The notes below the pieces were generated by a model, which was not told the DNA's origin, made no database searches, and worked only from the letters and a program-made list of their open reading frames with translations. Positions 47,969 to 54,603 of a stretch of 64,000 nucleotides of DNA are shown here, piece by piece. Position numbers and translations under genes: made by a program. Location of the stretch: contig NZ_JAFKMA010000004.1 of the NCBI RefSeq assembly GCF_017304635.1, positions 186,001 through 250,000 on the forward strand. The letters run 5' to 3'. Source of the stretch: Sphingomonas sp. (GTDB lineage: Bacteria; Pseudomonadota; Alphaproteobacteria; Sphingomonadales; Sphingomonadaceae). The number at the start of each line of letters is the position of its first letter. Position 1 is the first letter of the stretch.

Positions 47969-48716
47969 CGTCGGATGACAGGTGGATCATGCTGTCGTCG
48001 CTGAACTCGTGCTCCTCGGGCGACCAGAGCTTGCCTTCCCGGATGAGGTGGCGGACGGCGGCCTCTACCCCGCAGCGCGAGCCGAGCTCGGACACCAGGA
48101 ATCCGAACGACAGGGCGCGGCCGCGCTGGTGGAAGGTGCCCAGAACGGACTTCGCGTCGTCCACCACCCGCGCGAGCCGGGCGCGCCGGCGGAAGGTGGC
48201 GCGTCCCGACCCGCCGCGAGCGTCACCGACGCCCCACTCCGCCGCCCTGTCCTTCAAATGGGGAGGACCGTCCCTCCACTCCGTGGCGCGCCGCACGCCC
48301 GTCGGCGTCCTGGACGCGGCGCTCGGGAAGCTGACCTCGGCCCTGGCGTCGAGCCAGCCCTGATCCCCCTCGACCCTAACGAACCCCGAGAGCGTGATGA
48401 GCGGCCTGCCGATAGGCGCGCCGTCCGCGTCAACCACGATCAGGTCGATCGGGATCTGGCGGTTGAACGTCCAGCGCATCTCGCGGCGCAGATCGAGCCA
48501 GCGCTGGATCACCGCCATCCGCCGCCGCACCGCCTCGTAGGACACGTAGGGCAGCCCTGCATCGCGGAGCTCCCTGAGCGCTCGGTCGTGCGCCTGCTTG
48601 GCGCAGGGCGGCATCGAAGGGAGGAACTCGGTGCCGATCGCGTGGGCGAGCACCCGCTCGACCCTTTCGCTGAGACGTCCGCCCGCGAACGTCCATCCGT
48701 CGAACCTCAGTGCCAT
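47958..48716 (-). CDS. Truncated TnsB-like protein lacking the catalytic core
   Basis: A 252-residue protein that aligns in pieces to the TnsB of this locus. Residues 48-70 match TnsB 247-269 (LRELRDAGLPYVSYEAVRRRM against YRKLCEASGIPIVASRTFRRF). Residues 91-108, DLIVVDADGAPIGRPLIT, match TnsB 314-331, DLIVVDENGRPIGRPWIT. Residues 115-128, VEGDQGWLDARAEV, match the beta-barrel VEGEGWLEIRNIDF. About 240 residues holding D391 and E427 are absent, and D309 is replaced by R86. The last 80 residues look like a winged helix (FLVSELGSRCGVEAAVRHLI). It overlaps tnsA by 11 bases. Function is unknown; a DNA-binding regulator or end-binding decoy is inferred. Confidence 0.7.
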   Translation of the reverse strand: MALRFDGWTFAGGRLSERVERVLAHAIGTEFLPSMPPCAKQAHDRALRELRDAGLPYVSYEAVRRRMAVIQRWLDLRREMRWTFNRQIPIDLIVVDADGAPIGRPLITLSGFVRVEGDQGWLDARAEVSFPSAASRTPTGVRRATEWRDGPPHLKDRAAEWGVGDARGGSGRATFRRRARLARVVDDAKSVLGTFHQRGRALSFGFLVSELGSRCGVEAAVRHLIREGKLWSPEEHEFSDDSMIHLSSDDAY

Positions 48717-49144
48717 CCGCCACCTCCCGCAAGTGCGGAATGCTGGCAGGCCTCCACCAACGTCGCGCCGGAAAGATAGCCGGGCGTCAGGACGCGGACT
48801 GCCCCGCGCCCGACGAGCTCGAGCACCGCGAAGCGCGCCGCGACGCGCGAGCCGAGAGCCGCGACGATGGCGTCGAACGGCACCGGGGCCGCCGATTCCC
48901 CCAGCAGCGCCAGCACGGCTTCGGTGGCGAACGAGCCGACGGGGCGAAGCGTGGCGTGGATGGCGAGCGGGCCGAGAACGCCCGACCCCGGCTCCGACGC
49001 CGTCGCCGACATCGCCCTGCGAGCCTGCTCGAACACCATCGCGCGGTGGTGGCGCTCCACCATGCCCTTTGCGGAAGGCGGCATCGTCGGAACCAGTCTC
49101 GTCATCAGTCGCACCGTCGCAACTGCACATTCCATTCCACTCAT
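48707..49144 (-). CDS. Small winged-helix protein, possibly TnsA-C-like
   Basis: A 145-residue protein heading the transposition operon. Residues 73-120 (ATEAVLALLGESAAPVPFDA onward) resemble the C-terminal winged helix of TnsA. No E/D/Q-x-K nuclease residues are present. Residues 17-26, LVPTMPPSAK, closely match FLPSMPPCAK at 31-40 of the next gene, so the two small proteins share an N-terminal module. I chose the ATG at 49144; the frame continues upstream to 49222. The assignment as a nuclease-less TnsA relative is an inference of moderate strength. Confidence 0.55.
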   Translation of the reverse strand: MSGMECAVATVRLMTRLVPTMPPSAKGMVERHHRAMVFEQARRAMSATASEPGSGVLGPLAIHATLRPVGSFATEAVLALLGESAAPVPFDAIVAALGSRVAARFAVLELVGRGAVRVLTPGYLSGATLVEACQHSALAGGGGWH

Positions 49145-49195
49145 ATCAAGCGACTCATCCTGCCTGAACGTGGTAGTAATAAGAGAGGAAAAGCC
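49145..49195. promoter_or_regulatory. Divergent promoter region of the transposition module
   Basis: A short AT-richer stretch (GGTAGTAATAAGAGAGGAAA) separates the leftward transposition operon from the rightward TnsB-like gene. It must contain both start regions if the rightward gene begins at its GTG at 49196, for which AGAGAGGA is a good ribosome-binding site. Confidence 0.45.
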
Positions 49196-50374
49196 GTGCC
49201 CTGTCAATCCCATTCCGATCACGTTCCTTCTTGGCAGCGCGCACTGGCGCGCTTCTTGCTGCCACAGGAACGATCGCCTATCGTCGCGCGCGATGATGCA
49301 GGGGCGTTCATGACGGCTGATGGCGAGGACTGGCGGGACGACCCGCGCTGGCTCGAGCTGACGCTCGAGAAGCGCGCGGTGGCGCTGACACGCATGGAGG
49401 TGATCAAGCGCTACCTGGCGCTGGAAAGGCGTTCGGCGGAACAGGCCGATCGTTTCGCCGCCGAACTCGGGATCGGCCGGTCGCGCTTCTACGGTCTATG
49501 CAAGCTGTGGGAGCGGACGGGATCGCCCGCCCCACTGGCGCCATACAGCGAACCGGTCGTGCCGAAGCGGCCGTCGGTGAAGGCAGAGCGCGTCGCCGAG
49601 ATCGAGGCCAGGATCGGCAGTGCCCTCGGCTCGACCCGCGACCGCACCCCGAACGTCATCGTCGACGCCGTCGCGCGCGGCTGGGGCGATCAGACCAAGC
49701 CGCCGGCGCGGGAGACGCTGCGCCGGTTCGTGCTGCAGGCCATCGCCAAGGAGGAGACCGAGAACGGCGAGGTGATCCGACGGGAGGCGAACGAGGTGGC
49801 GCGCTGGTTCGGCGAGGTCATCGTCTTCGACCATTGCCTGGTCGACATCTTCGCCGAGCAACGGCCTTTTCCAAGGCGTCCGACCCTCACTTTGGCGATC
49901 GACCTGTTCACGGGCGCGCCGATCGGCCACGCCGTCGCCTTGACCCCGCCAAGCGCCGACATGGTCGTCGCCGCCATCGACGACGCGACGCTCCGGTCAG
50001 CGAACCTGTCCGGTGGCCCCGTGCGGCCGCGGATCGTCTTCGGATCCAGCTATGCCGCCGACTGGACGCGGTTGATCAAGCGGTTCCAGTCGTCCGGCAT
50101 CGTGATGTCGGGACGCCGGTCGCCCGAACTTCCGTTCGGCGCCCCGACCGCCCGATTGATCGGGCCGCGTCTCGGCCGGCTGCGCCTGCTCGCCCGCGCC
50201 GGTCACGAGCAGGATGGCGCCACGGCAGGCTTCGATCCGGCGACGCATCCCGTCCTTTCGCTGGAGCAAGCCAAGTCCGTCATCGTCACGAACCTCGCGA
50301 CCCTCCTCGTCGAACGGCTCGGCGAGAGCGGCGGTCGGCCGCTGCTCTTCGACCTCGCAGACGACCGGGACTGA
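49196..50374 (+). CDS. TnsB-like protein with a degenerate DDE active site
   Basis: Up to 392 residues from the GTG at 49196, or 354 from the ATG at 49310; numbering here is from the ATG. A helix-turn-helix at about 50-66 (AAELGIGRSRFYGLCKLWER) precedes an RNase H-like core. FDHCLVDIF at 173-181 matches DHCLVD of the local TnsB, keeping D174. Where TnsB has ISDRGKEF this protein has VFGSSYAAD (G245/S246), and where TnsB has AAVERIF it has APTARLI (A281). The 35-36-residue spacing is kept, so the fold is probably intact but two of three catalytic acids are gone. It has no C-terminal ATPase-contacting tail. Confidence 0.7.
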   Translation: MPCQSHSDHVPSWQRALARFLLPQERSPIVARDDAGAFMTADGEDWRDDPRWLELTLEKRAVALTRMEVIKRYLALERRSAEQADRFAAELGIGRSRFYGLCKLWERTGSPAPLAPYSEPVVPKRPSVKAERVAEIEARIGSALGSTRDRTPNVIVDAVARGWGDQTKPPARETLRRFVLQAIAKEETENGEVIRREANEVARWFGEVIVFDHCLVDIFAEQRPFPRRPTLTLAIDLFTGAPIGHAVALTPPSADMVVAAIDDATLRSANLSGGPVRPRIVFGSSYAADWTRLIKRFQSSGIVMSGRRSPELPFGAPTARLIGPRLGRLRLLARAGHEQDGATAGFDPATHPVLSLEQAKSVIVTNLATLLVERLGESGGRPLLFDLADDRD

Positions 50375-50423
50375 GCGCTTCCCATTAACCGAATATACCG
50401 CGACGTCCGCCTATCCTCGGCGG

Positions 50424-51266
50424 ATGCCGCAACATCCCGAAATCCAATGGCTGCTCGACCTGCTGCCGGCGCACAGGCACGACGAGGTGGCGGCGGCGAT
50501 CGCGGGCGCCGGCCTCACCAGGCTGCCACCATCGACGGTCGGATGCGGCCACCCTCTGGGATATCTTCTCCAGGTCGACCAGCGTCGGGTCATCGTCCCC
50601 GACGCATTCGGGCCCAAGCGCCGCGCCAGGCGGCTGCAGGAATTCGCCGATATCCTGCGGGCAGGTCGCGGTGCCGAGATCCGCGAAAGCCTGATAACGA
50701 TCGACGGCAGCTTGCCATGGGACCCGCCGGCGTGGGCCTGGCGCTGCTCGCGGGTCCTGCGCGACGCGCTGGCGATGGCGGGAATGCCCGCGAAGGACAT
50801 GCTCGACCGGGTGCGGTGGGCGCCCATCCACAGCAACGCGCTGCCGATCGACATTCACCTCAGGGATCCAGCGACCGGCACCCCGACGTGGATCGCGTCG
50901 CTTCGCGTAGAGCGCCCACCCATCGGCGACCTGCTGCGCGCGACGATCGACCTGGGCGGCGGTGTCGTCTACCGTGAGGGTGGCGACGACACGTTCCTGT
51001 CGACCCGGCATGAAATCGTCGCGCGCGGCCGCCGCATTCCAGCGACCATCGCCGTGGGCCTGAGCGGAAGGCCGGTCTCGGCTCTGGTCGGGCATCCGCT
51101 GCTGGCTCAACGTCGATACGAGGTGCTGAAGGCCTGGACCGGGCCGAGCTACACGCGAGCGATCATCGATGTGCCCGAATGCTCGCTGGCCCGCCTGCCG
51201 AGCAGGTTCTCGGCGATCCTGCCCGGGCACGACCGGTCCGACCTCGCCGCATCGCCGTGGCGGTGA
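50424..51266 (+). CDS. Unknown 280-residue protein
   Basis: The frame from the ATG at 50424 encodes a soluble alpha/beta protein with no motif I recognise. Landmarks are HPEIQWLLDLLPAHRHDEVA at the N-terminus, GHPLGYLLQVDQRRVIVPDAFG, and RFSAILPGHDRSD near the end. It lies 50 bases after the TnsB-like gene and converges with the exonuclease gene, with 13 bases between. Cargo or an accessory transposition function are both possible. Confidence 0.6.
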   Translation: MPQHPEIQWLLDLLPAHRHDEVAAAIAGAGLTRLPPSTVGCGHPLGYLLQVDQRRVIVPDAFGPKRRARRLQEFADILRAGRGAEIRESLITIDGSLPWDPPAWAWRCSRVLRDALAMAGMPAKDMLDRVRWAPIHSNALPIDIHLRDPATGTPTWIASLRVERPPIGDLLRATIDLGGGVVYREGGDDTFLSTRHEIVARGRRIPATIAVGLSGRPVSALVGHPLLAQRRYEVLKAWTGPSYTRAIIDVPECSLARLPSRFSAILPGHDRSDLAASPWR

Positions 51267-51279
51267 ACCCGGCGCCGCG

Positions 51280-52182
51280 TCACTGAAGCCGGCGGTATCT
51301 GCTGCTGGCGTCGATCCGGTCGACGGTCGGTCCCGGCGCCCGCGGCTGGTGACCGGGCGAATACACCTCCAGCCGCAACCACTCGCGCTCGTCGTCGAGC
51401 AGTTCGTCGGCGACCTCGCGCATCCACTCGCCGGACGCGCCATTCCAGAAATATCCGCGGCGGCGGAGGGCGTCCTTGCGGTCGTAGTGCGCGCCGCTCG
51501 CACGGACGAGCCAGCCCGTCCGCCGGGCACCGGCGACGACGTGGGACAGCACCGTCGACCTGTCGCTGAACCGGTGGCGCAGCAGCTCGATCAGCGCATC
51601 GACATCGTCACCCGCCCGGTGGGCTTCGTAGAAGAAGCCCGCCTGGACGAGTAGCCAGCGCAGCGCGCGGCCTTCGTAACCCTCCTCGGCCCAGCCGACC
51701 TCCTCCATGCTGCAGGACCAGCGCAAACCGGCGACGGCCGGCAGGCGCTTCTCGACGAACGGGCGGTCAAACCGGCTATGGTGCGCCACGACCAGCGAGG
51801 CGGACAGCATCAGCTCGACGGCGGCACCGTCATCGATCGTCCGGCCGGCGAGGTCGGCGTCCGAAAGGCGGGTAAGCCGGGACACTGCCGGATCCAGCGG
51901 CCGGCCCGGATCCTCCAGCCAGGCGAACGGCGCGTCCAGCGCGACGATCTCCCCGGTCGACGTGAACCTGAACCGCCGCAATGCCAGTTCGATGATGGCG
52001 TCGTTCGCCGGATCGAGGCCGGTCGTCTCGGTGTCGAGGCACACGCCGATCCACGATCCCGCCGTCGGGCCGAGCGACACCCGGCGGGTGGGCAGCGCGA
52101 CACGCTCGAGCACCCTGAACCGGCCATCGGCCAGCAGCAACCGCCGCGCGCGTTCGACCTCCACCTCGTTCTGCCTGTCCAC
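51280..52182 (-). CDS. DnaQ-like 3'-5' exonuclease with C-terminal extension
   Basis: A 300-residue protein. Exo I is CLDTETTGLDPAND with D50 and E52, Exo II is VVAHHSRFDRPFVE near 115-128, and Exo III is AHRAGDDVDAL near 175-185, giving a full DEDDh site. The last 90 residues (GAHYDRKDALRRRGYFWNG) match an extension often seen in DnaQ-like proteins of mobile elements and defence loci. The GTG at 52182 is the only start between the upstream stop and Exo I. It follows the Xre/MbcA-type gene by ten bases, so the two are probably one operon. Confidence 0.82.
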   Translation of the reverse strand: MDRQNEVEVERARRLLLADGRFRVLERVALPTRRVSLGPTAGSWIGVCLDTETTGLDPANDAIIELALRRFRFTSTGEIVALDAPFAWLEDPGRPLDPAVSRLTRLSDADLAGRTIDDGAAVELMLSASLVVAHHSRFDRPFVEKRLPAVAGLRWSCSMEEVGWAEEGYEGRALRWLLVQAGFFYEAHRAGDDVDALIELLRHRFSDRSTVLSHVVAGARRTGWLVRASGAHYDRKDALRRRGYFWNGASGEWMREVADELLDDEREWLRLEVYSPGHQPRAPGPTVDRIDASSRYRRLQ

Positions 52183-52192
52183 GCCGCGACCC

Positions 52193-52813
52193 TCAATGAA
52201 CCGTGTGGCTGGTCGCGGCGACCTGGTTGAGGAGCAGCAGCAGGACGCGCCGGAACCCGACCTCGCCGTCGTCGACGAGCAGGTCGCGGATCGAACGCCC
52301 GCCGAAGGCCGCACGCGCGTCACGCACCCAGGCGGCCGTCGCCGCATCCTCCACCCCGGCGATCAGGCGCAGCTGCTCCACGACGATCAGGCGACGTGCG
52401 CGCTGCGCCACGATGGGCGGGATGCCGTCACCGCCGTCCTCGATGGCCTGGCCGATCCAACGGTCGAGGATCTGCTCGCCGACGCCGAGCACCCGCGCGG
52501 CCTCGGCGCTGTCCCAGCGCCAGTGCCACATGAGGTAGACGAGATCGGCGAGCAGCAGCGCCCGCCGATCGGCGACGTCGTTGGCGCGCACGAAGCCCGG
52601 CGTCGGGCGATGATCCGCATGCGTGGAGATCCACATGTCGCCGCGCTCGAGCGAGAGTTCGCCCATCGGCCGGCCGTCGCGGCACCCCGCGACATAGAGG
52701 AAGACGTCGGAGTATGAATCCGCCCCGACGGCGTCCAGCGTCACGACCACGTTGGTCAGCATGTCCATGAGCTGCGGCAGGCCGTGCGCCTCCGCGATGG
52801 CATTCTCTTGCAT
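52193..52813 (-). CDS. Xre/MbcA/ParS-type antitoxin-like regulator, no toxin seen
   Basis: A 206-residue protein. The first 85 residues carry an uncharacterised domain (VVVTLDAVGADSYSDVFLYV; MGELSLERGDMWISTHADH). A helix-turn-helix-like segment (WDSAEAARVLGVGEQILDRW) lies near 100-120, and residues 138-200 match the MbcA/ParS/Xre toxin-binding domain, ending AAWVRDARAAFGGRSIRDLL. Such proteins usually precede a RES or GNAT toxin; here the next gene is an exonuclease, so a classical toxin-antitoxin pair is not supported. Operator-like repeats lie in its promoter. Confidence 0.6.
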   Translation of the reverse strand: MQENAIAEAHGLPQLMDMLTNVVVTLDAVGADSYSDVFLYVAGCRDGRPMGELSLERGDMWISTHADHRPTPGFVRANDVADRRALLLADLVYLMWHWRWDSAEAARVLGVGEQILDRWIGQAIEDGGDGIPPIVAQRARRLIVVEQLRLIAGVEDAATAAWVRDARAAFGGRSIRDLLVDDGEVGFRRVLLLLLNQVAATSHTVH

Positions 52814-52897
52814 CGGTGTTCCCTTTCGTCAGTTCCCTTCGGTCGTCCCGGCACGCAGAAGCGCCGATGCACAGGACCACCCGTGCAAGTTAAACTC

Positions 52898-52923
52898 TGA
52901 CATGATGTCAAGGTTATGTCAAG
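52898..52923. promoter_or_regulatory. Operator-like repeats upstream of the Xre/MbcA-type gene
   Basis: TGACAT-G-ATGTCA forms a perfect dyad at 52898-52910, and ATGTCAAG occurs twice, at 52905 and 52916, exactly 11 bases apart. On the gene's strand this puts overlapping TTGACAT boxes 85-110 bases before the start, suggesting a repressor-controlled promoter. Confidence 0.5.
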
Positions 52924-53020
52924 AACGAATGGAGAACGGCGGGATTTGGGTATCCCGATGGCAGTTGAGACATGGGGAACGGAGGGAACGGAAACCCGGT
53001 TTCATCTCACCGGCTTGAGG

Positions 53021-53410
53021 TCACTTCTCTGCCAATTCGTCGATGATGGGGCAGTCAGGCCGACCGTCTCCATGACACTTGCCGGCCAGGTCGACGAGCG
53101 CCGCGCGCATGCGCTCGAGGGCGACCGCCTTGCGGCCGAGGTCAGCCGCGCGCGCGAGCGCCAGCGCCTTCACGTCCGCGCTCGCCCGGTCGCGGTCGTG
53201 CCACAGCGACAGCAGGTCGGCGATCTCGGTGATCGGGAAGCCCAGGTCGCGCGCGTTGGCGATGAAGCGCAGCCGATGGACATCGGAATCCGAATAGTCG
53301 CGATAGCCGCTGTCGCGGCGTGGCGGGGCCGGGATCAGGGACAGCTTCTCGTAGTGGCGGATCATCCGCTGCGAGACGCCGCTCGCCTTCGATGCCTGGC
53401 CGATGTTCAT
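53021..53410 (-). CDS. CueR-like MerR-family regulator
   Basis: A 129-residue MerR protein. The winged helix starts MNIGQASKASGVSQRMIRHY, followed by the RRDSGYRDYSDSDVHRLRF block and a long dimerisation helix. The metal loop is CHGDGRPDCPI with C112 and C120, the same positions and spacing as the Cu(I)/Ag(I)/Au(I) site of E. coli CueR. No copper exporter, oxidase or chaperone gene is nearby in the window, so its target promoter is elsewhere or it responds to a different metal. Confidence 0.88.
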   Translation of the reverse strand: MNIGQASKASGVSQRMIRHYEKLSLIPAPPRRDSGYRDYSDSDVHRLRFIANARDLGFPITEIADLLSLWHDRDRASADVKALALARAADLGRKAVALERMRAALVDLAGKCHGDGRPDCPIIDELAEK

Positions 53411-53517
53411 TGGCGATGTTGTATGACGGCGCCATTCCAGCGAGAAGCGGAAAAACCCGAACGGTGCGGCATCACCCGCGATGACGCCAACGGGACGAAT
53501 TGGGGGCGTGGCGTAGG

Positions 53518-54603
53518 ATGGGGATCGGCTGGGGCCCGGGCGGCCCGACCGACAGCGTGAACAGGTTCGTGGCGCACGAGGTCCGGCGGCAGCTCGCGGA
53601 CAACCCGGTCGCGCGTCGCGCGCGCTATCCCGTCGACCACCGCGTTCTCCGCGGCCTCATCGGTGCGCCGTTCAGCCTGTTGCTTGCCCGGTACCTGATC
53701 GTCGACCTCGCCATGCTGGATGTCGAAGCCTGGTCGGAGATCGTCGCCCCGGGCTCGCCGGCGATCCCCGCGTCACTGGCGGCGCAGGCCATCGACATCG
53801 TCAAGACGGTGCCGAGCTATCTGCTCGGCGCGCAGATCGGCCTGCTCGGGGTGATATCGCTGGCATTGGCGCTGGTGACGCTGATTGCGCAGCGCGACGA
53901 TGCGACCACCGACGTGAAAATCTATTATCACGAATCGATGTTCTTCGGGATCACTGCGAGCGGCATCGCGCTGGCGGCGGTCCTGTCCGTTCAGTTCCTC
54001 TGGCCGCTGCAGACCCTGCTCCACCGGTTGGGCGGCGGTTCGGCCTCGCCGGCCTTCAAGCTCGCGCTGGTCGCGGCCCACACCGCCTGGTTCGTCGTCA
54101 ACCTGTGGGCTGTCGCGCACTTCGTGTCGGTGACGTTCCGCTTCGTGCAGCGTTCGGCCCGTGAACGCCTGCGGGAGCGATACACCGCCAACGTGGTCGT
54201 GCCGCGGCAGCTCTCCGACCGCCTTCGCCAGCAGGTCTATGGCGCGGCCGGCGGTCGGGTCGAGCCGGGAATGCCGGGCGCCTTCTTCGGCTACTCTTTC
54301 GGCACCGGCAGCGAGATAGAGATCGAGCGCGAGTTCGCGCCCAACACGATGCTCGTCGACGTGCACATGGGCGTCGTGCGCTGGGTGCTGGCCAGATGGG
54401 CGAAGCGCTGCTCGGCTGAACCTGAATCGGCCGGGGGCGCCGCGCGCTCCGGGCCGCGGATCTGGTTCACGCCGGCGCTCGACCGCTCGATGCGGGGCAG
54501 GGTCGCATGGTGCCGGCGGAATGGTGGCGTGCCGCTCACCGCGTTCGAGCGGTGGGCGCTGCGCCGCGCGTTCCGCTTCGAGGAGCGCCGCGATGAGGGA
54601 TGA
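53518..54603 (+). CDS. Polytopic membrane protein, unknown function
   Basis: A 361-residue protein with about four membrane segments in its first two-thirds: around GAPFSLLLARYLIVDLAML, GAQIGLLGVISLALALVTLI, GITASGIALAAVLSVQFLW and LVAAHTAWFVVNLWAVAHFV. A soluble C-terminal part of about 150 residues follows, rich in Arg. No catalytic motif is recognised. Its last 11 bases overlap the next gene, so the two form a coupled pair. The ATG at 53518 is preceded by GTAGG; a TTG six codons upstream is an alternative. Confidence 0.7.
   Translation: MGIGWGPGGPTDSVNRFVAHEVRRQLADNPVARRARYPVDHRVLRGLIGAPFSLLLARYLIVDLAMLDVEAWSEIVAPGSPAIPASLAAQAIDIVKTVPSYLLGAQIGLLGVISLALALVTLIAQRDDATTDVKIYYHESMFFGITASGIALAAVLSVQFLWPLQTLLHRLGGGSASPAFKLALVAAHTAWFVVNLWAVAHFVSVTFRFVQRSARERLRERYTANVVVPRQLSDRLRQQVYGAAGGRVEPGMPGAFFGYSFGTGSEIEIEREFAPNTMLVDVHMGVVRWVLARWAKRCSAEPESAGGAARSGPRIWFTPALDRSMRGRVAWCRRNGGVPLTAFERWALRRAFRFEERRDEG

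Larger units (their letters stand above)
40331..50374. mobile_element. Tn7-like transposition module (ends not defined)
   Basis: This span holds TnsA, TnsB/TniA, TniB/TnsC and two TniQ genes in one leftward operon headed by two truncated TnsA/TnsB-like genes, with a divergent TnsB-like gene opposite. Intergenic spacing in the operon runs from an 11-base overlap to a 3-base gap. The operon reads toward the gpsA side. Genes to the right up to the window end are plausible cargo. The true element ends were not found, so the coordinates mark the recognisable machinery only. Confidence 0.8.

Noticed and set aside
48710-50374. A 554-codon version of the divergent TnsB-like gene
   Set aside because: Its first part is antisense to the 145-aa gene. 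A GTG at 49196 with a ribosome site, or the ATG at 49310, fits the domain limits.
52193-52813. Antitoxin of a RES-type toxin-antitoxin pair
   Set aside because: No RES, GNAT or other toxin-sized gene adjoins it. The neighbour is a DEDDh exonuclease.
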